Shown here in pieces: positions 1-8,995 of a DNA stretch of 64,000 bases (the stretch's first letter is position 1; each line of letters begins with the position of its first letter). Origin of the DNA: Nocardioides antri. GTDB taxonomy: Bacteria > Actinomycetota > Actinomycetes > Propionibacteriales > Nocardioidaceae. Both the position numbers and the translations under genes were made by a program. Below the pieces are notes generated by a model. The model made no database searches, was not told the DNA's origin, and was given only the letters and a program-made list of their open reading frames with translations. The stretch is from contig NZ_VUJW01000001.1 of assembly GCF_008373765.1 (NCBI RefSeq), forward strand, positions 124,189 through 188,188. Reading direction: 5' to 3'.

Positions 1-1059
1 CTGCCGCAGGCCGCCGGTCGACTGCCCGGCGGCCTCGGGGTGCCAGCTGGTGGTGTTGGCGAGGTTGCCGGTGACCCTGTCGGTGGTCGAGCCGGTGACC
101 CGCGCGGCGTGCTCCCACTCCGCCTCGCTGGGCAGTCGCTTGCCGGCCCACGTGGCGTAGGCCTCGGCTTCGTAGAAGGACACGTGGCTCACCGGCAGGC
201 CCGGGTTGACCGGGAAGGTGCCGTGCAGGGTGTGCTCGAACCAGACGCCGTCGACCTCGGTCCAGTAGAACGGCGCCTGCCAGTGCTCGGTCTGGATCTT
301 CGCCCAGCCGTCCGACAGCCACAGCTCGTGGCGCCGGTAGCCGCCGTCGGCGATGAACTCCAGCCACTCGCCGTTGGTCACCAGCCGGTCGGCGATCCGG
401 AACGGCCGCAGCCACTGCTCGTGGCGGGGGAGCTCGTTGTCGAAGCAGAACCCGTCACCCTCGTGCCCCACCTCGACCAGGCCGCCGTCGACCTCGACCC
501 AGCCGAGCTGGTCGGTCTCCGCTGTGGGCGAGGGGGTGCCGGCGTAGGCCGGCTGCAGCGGGTTGCGGGAGAGGACGTGCTTGATGTCCATCAGCAGCAG
601 CTCCTGGTGCTGCTGCTCGTGGTGGAAGCCCAGCTCGATCGTGGCCGCGAGCTTGGTCAGCGTCCCCTCGTCGAGCGTGGTGAGCAGGTCGCGCATGCGG
701 TCGTCGACGTTGCTGCGGTAGACGCCGACGTCGTGCGCGCCCGGCCGGCTGATCAGGCCCCGGTCGGGACGGCTGTAGCGCGGGCCGATGCCTTCGTAGT
801 AGCTGTTGAAGAGGAACCAGTACTTGTCCTGGAACGGCGCGAACCCCGGCTCGTTGTCGGCCAGCACGAACGTCTCGAAGAACCAGGTCACGTGGGCCCG
901 GTGCCACTTGGTGGGAGAGACGTCCGGCATCGACTGGACGGTCTGGTCCTCAGGAGACAGTGGCGCGGCCAGCGTCTCGGTGTAGGTCCGCACCACGTCG
1001 TACCTGCTCTGCAGGGTGGACGGGTCCCAGCCCGCTCTCCCCTCGGTCGTGCTGGTCAT
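1..1059 (-). CDS. egtB: Ergothioneine biosynthesis protein EgtB, 3' end cut by window
   Basis: Non-heme iron sulfoxide synthase that joins hercynine to a thiol donor in ergothioneine synthesis. 353 codons are visible from an ATG at 1059 preceded by GAGGTG; the stop lies outside the window. The N-terminal DinB-like domain carries the expected iron-ligand histidines in RAHVTWFFETF (about residue 55) and HHEQQHQEL (about residue 148). From about residue 185 an FGE-sulfatase-like domain follows (FCFDNELPRHE, RLVTNGEWLEFI, PVSHVSFYEAEAYATWAGKR, RLPSEAEWEHAAR), the order known for EgtB. The family is about 430 aa, so most of the protein is here. An egtA/C/D cluster would be expected to the left, beyond the window. 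Confidence 0.93.
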   Translation of the reverse strand, partial: MTSTTEGRAGWDPSTLQSRYDVVRTYTETLAAPLSPEDQTVQSMPDVSPTKWHRAHVTWFFETFVLADNEPGFAPFQDKYWFLFNSYYEGIGPRYSRPDRGLISRPGAHDVGVYRSNVDDRMRDLLTTLDEGTLTKLAATIELGFHHEQQHQELLLMDIKHVLSRNPLQPAYAGTPSPTAETDQLGWVEVDGGLVEVGHEGDGFCFDNELPRHEQWLRPFRIADRLVTNGEWLEFIADGGYRRHELWLSDGWAKIQTEHWQAPFYWTEVDGVWFEHTLHGTFPVNPGLPVSHVSFYEAEAYATWAGKRLPSEAEWEHAARVTGSTTDRVTGNLANTTSWHPEAAGQSTGGLRQ

Positions 1060-1177
1060 CTGCGCACCTCGCTCGTCGTCGGACTACGGGCCTCGCCGAG
1101 TTCTACCCAAGCAGGTCGGGCAATGAACGGTCGAGCCTCGAAGAACGGTAGGGAAAGCCACCGACAACCTCGCCGCT

Positions 1178-1183
1178 TAACCT
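1178..1183 (+). promoter_or_regulatory. Probable -10 element (TAACCT) of a leaderless gene
   Basis: TAACCT lies 6 nt before the GTG at 1190, the spacing expected if transcription starts at the start codon. No Shine-Dalgarno sequence is visible, which supports a leaderless mRNA. No clear -35 was found. Confidence 0.5.
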
Positions 1184-1189
1184 GGACCG

Positions 1190-1939
1190 GTGACCACCAT
1201 CGCCGTCGCCGGCGGAACCGGCGCCCTCGGAAGGCAGGTCGTCGACGCCGTACGACGCCGCGACCTCACGCCGCGCGTCATCGCCCGATCGCAGGGTGTC
1301 GACCTCACCACCGGCGAGGGTCTCGACGAGGCCCTCGCCGGTGTCGACGCCGTCATCGACGCCAGCAACGTGGTCGCGCTGCGCGCCAAGCCGGCGATCG
1401 CGTTCTTCGACGCCGCCACCGGCCACCTACTCGCCGCGGGGGAGCGGGCCGGCGTCCGCCACCACGTCGCGGTCTCGATCGTCGGCTGCGACCGTGTCGA
1501 CCTGCCGTACTACCTCGGCAAGCGCCGCCAGGAGGAGCTCGTCCGCTCCGGCCCGGTGCCGTGGACGATCGTCCGCGCCACCCAGTTCCACGAGTTCGCC
1601 GGGCAGATGCTCGAGCGCTCCCGCGGCCCGGTCGCCCTCGTCCCGGACATGCTCAGCCAGCCGGTCGCCGCCCGCCAGATGGCGGACCACCTCGTCGCTG
1701 TGGCGGTCGGTGAGCCGCTCGGCCTGGCCCCCGACGTGGCCGGCCCCGAGCAGCACCAGATCCCCGACCTCGCCCGCCGCCTGCTGGGCCATCGCGGCAA
1801 GCGCACCAAGGTCGTCGCCGTACCCCTCCCCGGCAAGGCCGGCCGACAGGTGGCCGACGGCGGGCTGCTGCCCGGTGACGGTGCCACGATCCTCGCCCAG
1901 ACGTACGACGAGTGGCTGGCGGCGCACTCGGTGGGATAA
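1190..1939 (+). CDS. NAD(P)-binding atypical SDR (NmrA-like)
   Basis: 249 aa with a glycine-rich dinucleotide motif at the extreme N-terminus (AVAGGTGALGRQV) and the VDAVIDASNV strand typical of NmrA/atypical SDR proteins. The HHVAVSIVGCDRVDLPYYLGKRRQE region matches the segment in which these proteins place a Tyr/Lys pair. The C-terminal half is a variable substrate domain. The substrate cannot be told. The start at GTG 1190 fits a leaderless transcript. The gene is monocistronic or runs into the regulator gene 24 nt downstream. Confidence 0.85.
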   Translation: MTTIAVAGGTGALGRQVVDAVRRRDLTPRVIARSQGVDLTTGEGLDEALAGVDAVIDASNVVALRAKPAIAFFDAATGHLLAAGERAGVRHHVAVSIVGCDRVDLPYYLGKRRQEELVRSGPVPWTIVRATQFHEFAGQMLERSRGPVALVPDMLSQPVAARQMADHLVAVAVGEPLGLAPDVAGPEQHQIPDLARRLLGHRGKRTKVVAVPLPGKAGRQVADGGLLPGDGATILAQTYDEWLAAHSVG

Positions 1940-1962
1940 TCGCATCGGCACAAGGGGTCGGT

Positions 1963-3558
1963 GTGACGCGAGAGCAGGCAGCGCGGGCGGCGGGACGCCG
2001 CGACTGGCAGGCTGCCTACGACCTGTACGCCGCTCTCGGCCGTCGGACTGCCGACGACACCGAGCGGCTCGCCGAGTCGGCGTGGTGGCTGGGCCGCATG
2101 GACGAAGCGATCCGGCTGTACGCCGACGCCTATCGGCAGCACCTCGCCGCCGGCAACGACCGAGGCGCAGCGCGTTCCTCGTTGCTGTTGGCCATCTCCA
2201 ACCGGCTGGTAGGAGAGGCGGCGCAGAGCGAAGGGTGGCTGGGCCGTTGCTCCCGGCTGCTCGAGGCCGTCCCGGAGGGGGTCGAGCACGGCTACGCGCT
2301 GTACCTGCGGATCGCGGCGCTGATGGGCAGCGACCTCGACGCGGCAGTGGAGTCCGCGCGCCGGATGCAGGATCTCGGTCGGCGGTTCGCCGACCCCACG
2401 CTCGCCTGTCTCGGCGTCTACTACGAGGGGCGCGCGCGCATCAAGCAAGCCCGGGTCCGCGAGGGGCTCGCACTGCTCGACGAGGCGATGGTTGCCGCCC
2501 TGTCCGACCAGCTCGCGCCGCTGTGGGCCGGCGCGATCTACTGCGGGCTGATGGACGCTTGTCATGAGCTGCGCGACCTGCGCCGGGCGTTCGAGTGGAC
2601 CGAGGCGACCCGCCGCTGGTGCGAGCCGTTGCCGCTGACCTCGCTCTACCCGGGCATCTGCCGGGTCCACCGCGCGCAGGTCCTGCAGACGCGCGGCGAG
2701 TGGAGGCAGGCGGAGGAGGAGGCACAGGGCGCGTGCCGGGACATGGTTGGTGTCGACGTCTGGGCAGTGGCGGACGCCCACTACGAGATCGGGGAGCTAC
2801 GTCGGCTGCGGGGTGACCTCGCCGGCGCCGAGACGGCCTACAACGAGGCCCACGAGTTCGGGCGGGATCCGCAACCGGGACTCGCGCTGCTCCGGCTCGC
2901 GCAGGGCCGGATCGAGGCGGCGACCGCATCCATCGCGGCTGCCCTTGCCCCTGCGGGAGGCAGCCGGCTCGAGCGGGCGCCCCTGCACGCAGCGCAGACC
3001 GAGATCGCGCTGGCGGCCGGGGACGTCGCGCTCGCGGAGGCCTCGGCGCAGGAGGTAGCCGACGCGGCGGTCGCCTTCGACAGTGCCGGACTCGGTGCCG
3101 AGGGCAACCGCTGCCGTGGCGCGGTGCTTCTCGCCCAGGGGCGGGCGGTCGAGGCGATGGGGCCGCTGCGGATGGCGTTCAACACCTGGCAGGAGCTCGA
3201 TGCGCCGTACGACGCGGCGCGCACGCGCCTGCTGCTGGCCGACGCCTACCGGGCACTCGGCGACGCGGACGCAGCGACGCGCGAGAGATCGGCAGCGAAG
3301 GCGTGCTTCGCGCGGCTCGGCGTCGTCGCGGCCCGCGGGGGACTGCCGAAGGGGCTGACCGCTCGCGAGGTCGAGGTCGTCCGGCTGATCGCAGCCGGGG
3401 ACAGCAACCGCGCGATCGCCGAGAAGCTGGTGCTGAGCCAGAAGACCGTGGCCCGCCACGTGTCGAACATCTTCGGCAAGGTGGGCGTCACCTCGCGCTC
3501 CGGGGTGACCGCCTTCGCCTACGACAGCGGCCTGATGGGCACAAATGCCCACGGCTGA
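1963..3558 (+). CDS. LuxR-family regulator with TPR-like sensor region
   Basis: About 531 aa. Residues 1-450 are alpha-helical repeats of TPR type (WWLGRMDEAIRLYADAY; RGDLAGAETAYNEAHEFG) and no Walker A is present, so this is not a full LAL ATPase. The last 65 residues are a LuxR/GerE helix-turn-helix (GLTAREVEVVRLIAAG, NRAIAEKLVLSQKTVARHV). I chose GTG 1963 because the ORF upstream of it overlaps the preceding gene; CAAGGGGTC precedes it. The GGGCAC repeats at its 3' end, in front of the next gene, suggest that it controls the DUF4242-type gene; this is inference from position. Confidence 0.85.
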   Translation: MTREQAARAAGRRDWQAAYDLYAALGRRTADDTERLAESAWWLGRMDEAIRLYADAYRQHLAAGNDRGAARSSLLLAISNRLVGEAAQSEGWLGRCSRLLEAVPEGVEHGYALYLRIAALMGSDLDAAVESARRMQDLGRRFADPTLACLGVYYEGRARIKQARVREGLALLDEAMVAALSDQLAPLWAGAIYCGLMDACHELRDLRRAFEWTEATRRWCEPLPLTSLYPGICRVHRAQVLQTRGEWRQAEEEAQGACRDMVGVDVWAVADAHYEIGELRRLRGDLAGAETAYNEAHEFGRDPQPGLALLRLAQGRIEAATASIAAALAPAGGSRLERAPLHAAQTEIALAAGDVALAEASAQEVADAAVAFDSAGLGAEGNRCRGAVLLAQGRAVEAMGPLRMAFNTWQELDAPYDAARTRLLLADAYRALGDADAATRERSAAKACFARLGVVAARGGLPKGLTAREVEVVRLIAAGDSNRAIAEKLVLSQKTVARHVSNIFGKVGVTSRSGVTAFAYDSGLMGTNAHG

Positions 3559-3605
3559 CCCGCCAGGCAGATGGGCACAGCGCCCGATGCCGGGCACGCT
3601 GTGCC
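3537..3605 (+). promoter_or_regulatory. Three GGGCAC dyads upstream of the DUF4242-type gene (operator candidate)
   Basis: Three related dyads occur in 69 bp: GGGCA-CAAA-TGCCC at 3537-3550, GGGCAC-AG-CGCCC at 3573-3585 and GGCAC-GCT-GTGCC at 3593-3605. The first overlaps the last codons of the LuxR gene. The third sits just before a possible promoter (TACGTT near 3611) and 46 nt before the next start codon. The arrangement fits a multi-site LuxR-type operator. Confidence 0.45.
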
Positions 3606-3650
3606 GTCCTTACGTTGGTGCTCCACCACCCACCGATGAAGGAGCCAGCA

Positions 3651-3923
3651 ATGCCCAAGTACGTGATCGAACGAGAGCTCCCCGGAGCCGGTCAGCTGTC
3701 GGCCGACGAGCTGCACGCGATCTCCGGAAAGTCAAACGCCGTCCTCGCCCAGATGGGCCCCCGGGTCCAGTGGCTGCACAGCTACGTCACCACCGACAAG
3801 ATCTACTGCGTCTACGTGGCGGACAACGAGGCGACCGTCCTGGAGCACGCCCAGAACGGCGGCTTCCCGGCCAACGTGATCAGCAAGGTGTCGACCGTCA
3901 TCGACCCGGTCACCGCGGAGTGA
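3651..3923 (+). CDS. DUF4242-family small protein (SCO4226-like)
   Basis: 90 aa preceded by a strong GAAGGAG. It begins MPKYVIERELPGAG and carries WLHSYVTTDKIYCVYVA, ALEH-like spacing and a C-terminal ISKVSTVIDP. This matches the DUF4242 family, ferredoxin-like-fold proteins of which one Streptomyces member binds nickel. Whether this copy binds metal is not shown. It is probably the target of the LuxR-type regulator immediately upstream, given the dyads between the two genes. Confidence 0.82.
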   Translation: MPKYVIERELPGAGQLSADELHAISGKSNAVLAQMGPRVQWLHSYVTTDKIYCVYVADNEATVLEHAQNGGFPANVISKVSTVIDPVTAE

Positions 3924-4052
3924 GCGGGGTCGGAGTCATAGGGGCGGGGCGCGGGCGCGTGCTCCGCCTCTTCCACCGCCCGACCTCCTAGCATTGACTC
4001 CGGTCGGAACGCTTCGCCATGTTCGTCGGGCGGTGCACGGAAGGGCGGGGTC

Positions 4053-4646
4053 ATGGTCATCGAGCAGGACCAGCCGTCCGTCGCCGAGACGAAGCAGAAG
4101 GTCATCCGGGCGACCGTCGACCTGATCGACCGGTCGTCGTACTCCTCGGTGACGATCGACGCGGTGGCTCGTGCGTCCGGGGTGAGCAGGTCGACGATCT
4201 ACCGCCACTGGCCGTCGCGCCAGGCGCTCGTCCTCGAGGCCTTCACCGACAAGACCGACCGGCTGACCGCGGTCTCCGACTCCGGCGACGCCCTCGCCGA
4301 TCTTCGTACCTATCTGTTGAAGCTGGCGTTCTGCCTCGACTTCGGCGGCGCTGCGTCGACGGTCGCGGGCTTGATCGCGGATGCGATCCACGACGAGGAG
4401 CTGGCGCACACCTTCCGGGCAACCTTGATCCGCGGGCGTCGGCGCGAGTTCTTCGCCATCCTGCTCCGCGGGCAGAAGCGGGGCCAGGTGCGGCAGGACA
4501 TCGACATCGCCACCGTGGTCGACGCCCTGTACGGCGCGGTCCACCACCGCCTGCTCGTCACCAGGCAACCGATCGACGAGCCCTTCGTCTCGGCCTTGGT
4601 CCGGTTCGCCGCGGAAGGCCTGCTCGAGCCCTCGACGCGACGCTGA
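4053..4646 (+). CDS. TetR-family transcriptional regulator
   Basis: 197 aa. The N-terminal HTH is clear: KQKVIRATVDLIDRSSYSSVTIDAVA, then GVSRSTIYRHWPSRQALVLEAF (residues about 15-65). The C-terminal ligand domain resembles the TetR_C_11/16 type (LIADAIHDEELAHTFR...RRREFFAILLRGQKRGQV). An A/G-rich GGAAGGGCGGGG precedes the ATG. The neighbouring AhpD-like gene, 124 nt downstream on the same strand, is a possible target or a co-transcribed partner. Confidence 0.9.
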   Translation: MVIEQDQPSVAETKQKVIRATVDLIDRSSYSSVTIDAVARASGVSRSTIYRHWPSRQALVLEAFTDKTDRLTAVSDSGDALADLRTYLLKLAFCLDFGGAASTVAGLIADAIHDEELAHTFRATLIRGRRREFFAILLRGQKRGQVRQDIDIATVVDALYGAVHHRLLVTRQPIDEPFVSALVRFAAEGLLEPSTRR

Positions 4647-4770
4647 TCGCCGTAGGACGATCGTCGCCATTTCGTCCCATCCGCTTGGGTGGCGGGGCGT
4701 GGCTCAGTCAGCGTTGCCGATGTCAGTCAGTCACCGCGCCTCATGCAGGCCGCATCGGAAGGAACCGAGA

Positions 4771-5229
4771 ATGCCGTCATTCCGCACGAACATCACCACC
4801 CATGAGCCCGATCTGTACAAGGCCGCCATCGCGATGGCCGAGCAGGCCGAGGCCGCCGCTCTCGATGCAGGTCTCTCGGGGCGGCTCGTGGAGCTCGTCA
4901 GGATCCGCGTCTCGCAGCTGAACGGTTGCGCCTTCTGCCTGCGGGCTCACACCAACGACGCGCTGGCGAAGAACGAGACGCCGGAGCGCCTCGCGGTACT
5001 ACCCGCCTGGCGGGAGACGTCGTACTTCTCCGAGATCGAGCGCGACGCGCTTGCCCTGGCCGAGCAGGTGACCCGCATCGCTGATGCGCCGGCCCCCGAT
5101 GCGGTGGGCACCGCTTCGTCGCCGCTCACCGCCGCGCAGGCCGCTGCCGTGGCATGGGTCGCGATCACCATCAACACGTTCAACCGCATCGCGATCACGA
5201 GCCACTACGCCGTGAGGCCTGCTGCGTGA
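4771..5229 (+). CDS. AhpD-like carboxymuconolactone decarboxylase-family peroxidase
   Basis: 152 aa of the AhpD/CMD fold. The redox motif is present in the order E-x-N-x-C-x-x-C-x-x-x-H (RVSQLNGCAFCLRAHTNDAL, about residues 48-66), including the Cys pair and the distal His used for alkylhydroperoxidase activity. GGAAGGAACC precedes the ATG. A bidirectional terminator follows. Genes of this family are frequent targets of ECF41 sigma factors, and one such sigma factor is encoded at 27.4 kb, but I found no matching promoter here. Confidence 0.9.
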   Translation: MPSFRTNITTHEPDLYKAAIAMAEQAEAAALDAGLSGRLVELVRIRVSQLNGCAFCLRAHTNDALAKNETPERLAVLPAWRETSYFSEIERDALALAEQVTRIADAPAPDAVGTASSPLTAAQAAAVAWVAITINTFNRIAITSHYAVRPAA

Positions 5230-5296
5230 CCGCGGGTGGTCTCTATTGATTCGGGTAATCGCCAGATGCGCGAGCAACTCACGCAGATGCCGCTCC

Positions 5297-5326
5297 ACCC
5301 CCGCGCTCAGCAATTCGCGCGGGGGT
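5297..5326. terminator. Bidirectional hairpin terminator
   Basis: ACCCCCGCG (5297-5305) and CGCGGGGGT (5318-5326) form a perfect 9-bp stem around a 12-nt loop. It lies between the convergent AhpD-like gene (ends 5229) and the L,D-transpeptidase gene (ends 5383), so it can serve both. There is no long T tract, as is usual in actinobacteria. Confidence 0.75.
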
Positions 5327-5382
5327 TGGCATGCCCACGGTCCCCGGCGGCCGGTCCGCGACGCGCTGGCACGCGCGGGCGA

Positions 5383-6132
5383 TCACAGGTTCTGGACCAC
5401 GCGGGGATGGGCTCCCGGCCGTAGCCAGCCCAACAGCCAGCGCATGTCCCTCGGATCCTCCAGCCGGGTGCACCCCTCGCTCGGTTCCCACCGGTGGCCC
5501 GGCCGTGAGGTGTGGTAGAAGATCCCGCTGCCCGCGTCCGGCACCGGGGCCGGTCCCACACCGGGGCGCAGCCGGACGTGGTTGTAGTCGACGACGAACC
5601 CCCACCGCATGGACGGGCGGTCCCCGTCGGTGCGTCCGGGCTCCTCGATCCAGGTGTTGTAGAGCGGGCCGTCCTCGTCCGTGACGGTCGAGGTGGGAAG
5701 CCGGCGGCGCCACGGCATCCTGCCGGGGTTTCCGGGCGTGGTCGAGAAGGTGACCTTGATCCGGTACACCCCGACGGGGGTTCTGCCGTCGTCCTGGCGG
5801 CGCTTGCCCCAGCCGTTCGGACCGATCGTGGAGCCGAACTCCCGCACCATCACCCAGGTCCCGTGACGTCGTTCCCATGCCTGGGTGGTCGTGCAGTAGA
5901 CCCGTGCGCACCAGCGGTCACTGGACACCGTCCGGATGACCTGGCGGGTCCGCGCGGTGACCTTCGACGCCCACGCGGGCGACCCCGGCTCATACGGCGG
6001 AGTGGACGCGCTCGAGACATCGCCGCTCGGCGCGGCGTCGCGTGTCGGTGGGGAGGACGGCGGGCTGCATGCCGTGGACAGGAGGGCAAGGCACACCACG
6101 AGCGCCGTCACCAGCGACCAGCAGGACCCCAT
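5383..6132 (-). CDS. L,D-transpeptidase (YkuD-like) lipoprotein
   Basis: 249 aa. The signal peptide has a lipobox (LLSTAC, Cys about residue 22) followed by a Ser/Pro-rich linker. The C-terminal half shows YkuD hallmarks: GWGKRRQDDGRTPVGVYRI, GFVVDYNH, GIFYHTS and the catalytic segment HRWEPSEGCTRLED, in which Cys replaces the family HG-x-C context as S-E-G-C. Such enzymes make 3-3 cross-links or attach proteins to peptidoglycan on the outer face of the membrane. The His and Cys of the active site look present, so activity is plausible. Confidence 0.8.
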   Translation of the reverse strand: MGSCWSLVTALVVCLALLSTACSPPSSPPTRDAAPSGDVSSASTPPYEPGSPAWASKVTARTRQVIRTVSSDRWCARVYCTTTQAWERRHGTWVMVREFGSTIGPNGWGKRRQDDGRTPVGVYRIKVTFSTTPGNPGRMPWRRRLPTSTVTDEDGPLYNTWIEEPGRTDGDRPSMRWGFVVDYNHVRLRPGVGPAPVPDAGSGIFYHTSRPGHRWEPSEGCTRLEDPRDMRWLLGWLRPGAHPRVVQNL

Positions 6133-6328
6133 GCTTCGATGATCGCACTCAGCTCAGTGCCGACACGAAGGCGTCGGTGACACGTCGAGGCGATGACAGG
6201 TGGCGGAGCACTCCCCGCCGGAGGCCGGGATCGTCGTCCTCGACTACGTCCTCCGTCGCGACGCCTGACCGGAACGACGGTGAAGTCCGCTCGGGCGGAC
6301 GCGCCGTGCCGCAGCTCGTTGCCCGCCC

Positions 6329-6937
6329 TCAGATCCACCCGTTGGCGCGGGCGACCTCGAGTGCTTCTCGTCGGGAGTCAGCGCCCAGCTTCTGCGTGGC
6401 GCTCGACAGGGCATTGCGAACCGTTCCCACGCTCAGGAACAGCTCGCGCGCCACCGCACGGGCGGGACGGTCGACGTCGGCCCGGGCCAGGATCTCGGCT
6501 TCCCGGGGGGTCAGTGGTGACGGTGGAGCTGTCAGTGCGTCTGCCGCGAGTACCGGGTCCACGTAGCGGCTGCCCGCGTGGACTCGACGTACGACGTCGG
6601 CCAGCGCGGTGCCCGGTGCGCCCTTGGCCAGGAACCCGCGAGCACCGGAAGCCAACGCGCGGCGCAGGGTCACCGGACTGCCGTGCCCCGTGAGGATCAC
6701 GGCCGCACAATCCGGGAGCACACGATCGAGCTCGGTGACGACGCCGATCCCGTCCAGACGTCCAGGCATCTGTAGGTCGATGACTGCGACGTCGGGGCGG
6801 TGGCGCATCGCCGCCTCGACCGCAGCTGCTCCGTCGGCGACGCTGGCGACGATGGTGACGTCCGGTTCCTGCGCGAGGAGGGATTCGAGGGCGGTGCGGA
6901 TGAGCTCCTCGTCTTCGGCCAACAGGACGCGAATCAC
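6329..6937 (-). CDS. NarL/DesR-type response regulator
   Basis: About 202 aa. The receiver domain starts VIRVLLAEDEELIRTAL, with the acidic pair at its N-terminus and the phospho-acceptor Asp in VAVIDLQMPG. The C-terminal LuxR HTH reads LTPREAEILARAD...VARELFLSVGTVRNALSSATQKLG. I chose GTG 6937; GTG 6955 and TTG 6958 are in frame and would overlap the kinase gene's stop. It partners the histidine kinase encoded immediately upstream. The DesK/DesR resemblance suggests envelope or membrane-lipid sensing, which is inference. Confidence 0.9.
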   Translation of the reverse strand: MIRVLLAEDEELIRTALESLLAQEPDVTIVASVADGAAAVEAAMRHRPDVAVIDLQMPGRLDGIGVVTELDRVLPDCAAVILTGHGSPVTLRRALASGARGFLAKGAPGTALADVVRRVHAGSRYVDPVLAADALTAPPSPLTPREAEILARADVDRPARAVARELFLSVGTVRNALSSATQKLGADSRREALEVARANGWI

Positions 6938-6947
6938 GCTCGCGACT

Positions 6948-8150
6948 CTAGTCACCAAGCGCGGGCGGGTGTGGCAGGTGGACGGTGAGACTGAACGTTC
7001 CGGGATCCGGGCTCACTTCGAGCCGTGCTCCCATCGCGACGCACCTGGCCGCCAGACCCTGCAGTCCAGTACCACCGCTGCGATCGTCGCCGCGTCCTGT
7101 GGCCCGGACATCGTTGCTGATGACCATGGCACGCCTGTCGCCCGACTGGGGGAATGCGATCTCGACCCGCCTGGCATCGGCATGCCGCAGGATGTTGGTG
7201 ACCGCCTCGCGCACCACGGCCGCGAGAAGTTGCGACTCCGAGCCGGTGATCGCGTACGCCGGCATCGCGACGTCGACATCGATCCCGGCCGAGGTGAGCA
7301 CCGCGGATGCCGTCTGCAGCTGGGTCTCGATGTCGGCGACCGTGTCACCGTGCACGGCGCGGCGCACCTCGAGGAGGGTGGTGCGGGTGAGCTCTCGGAT
7401 CGCCTCGGTCTCGGCGCGGGTCCGGGCGACGTCGCTGTCTGCGAACCGGCCGGCGAGCTCGGCCTTCAACGCGATCACGGCCATCTGGTGACCGACCGCG
7501 TCATGGATCTCGCGCGCGACCCGCAATCGCTCCTCCAGGAGGACCGCCCTCGATTCCGTACGACGTGCGTGCTCCGCGGCAACGAGCAACCGCAGCAGCC
7601 ACACCATCGCCAGCATGAAGATCAACACCAGAGCGGCCGCGGCGACGAGGGGAAACAGATGAGTCAGCAGGGGCTCGTCCGTCACCTCTGCGGCCAGCGC
7701 GGCGGCGCCGGCCAGCGACACCGCGAGCGCGGCACCGACGCGCCAGGGAACCGCCAAGGCGACCGAGCCGGCGACGATGCCCGCCAGCCAGGACCACGGG
7801 GCCTCTCCGGGCTCGGCCCGGGTGGTCAGCGGCCACCACAGCAGCACGACCGCAGCCATGCTCACGAGCACCAGCACACTGATCGTGCGCTGGGTCGTCC
7901 ACGGCGTGACAGCGGCCCACATGACCGCGGCGAGTGCTAAGGCCGCCAGCAGCAGAGCCACTGCGAGCGCTGCGTCAACCGGGGGAGCCTGCCGGTCCGT
8001 TAGCTCCCACGGCAACCAGATCGCCCAGGGCAGGTTCGCCCAGAACACGGCCAGCACGACCTTGCGGGCAACGTCGGCACTCGCCCCCATCGACGGCTCT
8101 TCCGCTCTGCCGGCGGTCAGCAAGTTGTCGCGGCGAGGCTCGTCATCCAT
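6948..8150 (-). CDS. NarL-family sensor histidine kinase (DesK-like)
   Basis: 400 aa. Five to six membrane segments occupy residues about 28-195. HisKA_3 follows, with the phospho-His in RVAREIHDAVGHQM (about residue 218), then a HATPase_c domain with the N box VREAVTNILRHA and the G box GGTGLQGLAARCVAMG. This is a typical DesK-type kinase with a purely membranous input domain. It is co-transcribed with the response regulator, whose start lies within about 10 nt of this stop. Confidence 0.92.
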   Translation of the reverse strand: MDDEPRRDNLLTAGRAEEPSMGASADVARKVVLAVFWANLPWAIWLPWELTDRQAPPVDAALAVALLLAALALAAVMWAAVTPWTTQRTISVLVLVSMAAVVLLWWPLTTRAEPGEAPWSWLAGIVAGSVALAVPWRVGAALAVSLAGAAALAAEVTDEPLLTHLFPLVAAAALVLIFMLAMVWLLRLLVAAEHARRTESRAVLLEERLRVAREIHDAVGHQMAVIALKAELAGRFADSDVARTRAETEAIRELTRTTLLEVRRAVHGDTVADIETQLQTASAVLTSAGIDVDVAMPAYAITGSESQLLAAVVREAVTNILRHADARRVEIAFPQSGDRRAMVISNDVRATGRGDDRSGGTGLQGLAARCVAMGARLEVSPDPGTFSLTVHLPHPPALGD

Positions 8151-8255
8151 CCCGGCACCTGGACTCGATCGATCGGCACAATGTCGCCCCAGTATTCACA
8201 CCGTCGGATCGCGCCGGACGTCGAGAGACCGCCCGCCCGTCGATGACCCCAAAGC

Positions 8256-8828
8256 TCAGCCGACGATCGCGAGCACGATCGCGGCGACCCCGAACGGGAC
8301 GTCGAGGAGGATGCAGAACTCCGCCATGGACCGCGGGACCACGTCGTTGCGGCGCCAGTGGACGTAGTCCCACGCAGCGTGACCGGCCAGCGCGATCCCG
8401 GCGAGGGCCATGCCGAGGTTGGGTGAGATGAAGAGCGCGAGCACCGCGCAACCACCGAACCCGACCATCTGGATCCCCTGGGCGGTGATGGCCGGCGCTG
8501 GAGCGCGGCGCACCAGACCGATGACCACCAAGATGACCCCCAAGGCGGCAAGGCCTTGCCACCAGGTGAAGCCGGCCACCTCACTGGCGGTGACCACCAG
8601 TGACGCACCCAGGATGCTCGCCCAGGCGATCCACGGCTGCCCCAGGGCAGCTGCCGCCAGGTAGCAGCTGGCGGCAACTGTCACGGTGATGGCGACCGAC
8701 TCGGTGGAGACGCCGGTCAAGAGCTGGAACGTCGCCGCTGCCAGGCCCAGCAGACCCGGCCAATGCCCCACCAGCGGCCTGTGTCCGGGTGCGACGTCGT
8801 CGGCCGCCAGGGTCAGGGACTCACTCAT
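8256..8828 (-). CDS. Integral membrane protein of unknown function
   Basis: 190 aa, five to six predicted membrane helices (GLLGLAAATFQLLTG, AITVTVAASCYLAAAAL, WQGLAALGVILVVIGLV, GCAVLALFISPNLGMALAGIALAGHAAWD, GVAAIVLAIVG). ATG 8828 is preceded by GGAGTGGCGG. I do not recognise a family. It lies upstream of and codirectional with the DesK/DesR-like pair, separated by 105 nt, so co-expression is possible. Confidence 0.7.
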   Translation of the reverse strand: MSESLTLAADDVAPGHRPLVGHWPGLLGLAAATFQLLTGVSTESVAITVTVAASCYLAAAALGQPWIAWASILGASLVVTASEVAGFTWWQGLAALGVILVVIGLVRRAPAPAITAQGIQMVGFGGCAVLALFISPNLGMALAGIALAGHAAWDYVHWRRNDVVPRSMAEFCILLDVPFGVAAIVLAIVG

Positions 8829-8995
8829 TCCCGCCACTCCTTCGCTGTCTCGGGTCCGGCACGTGGCCGGGTGATGGCTGTCTGCCTTGGAACGAGATTG
8901 ACCCAGCCTGTCGGCATGAGCGAGGTGACGGGCGTCATGACTCGGACATGACAGGGCCGTGCAACGATCGGCGCTGAGTCCGACATGGGAGGGGC

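Noticed and set aside
40..1713. 557-codon plus-strand ORF over the egtB region
   Set aside because: It is the antisense shadow of egtB; the minus frame carries the DinB and FGE motifs, and the plus frame has low-complexity Arg/Pro content.
6190..6270. Short plus-strand peptide ending VVLDYVLRRDA
   Set aside because: Only about 22 codons, no start context and no homology that I recognise.
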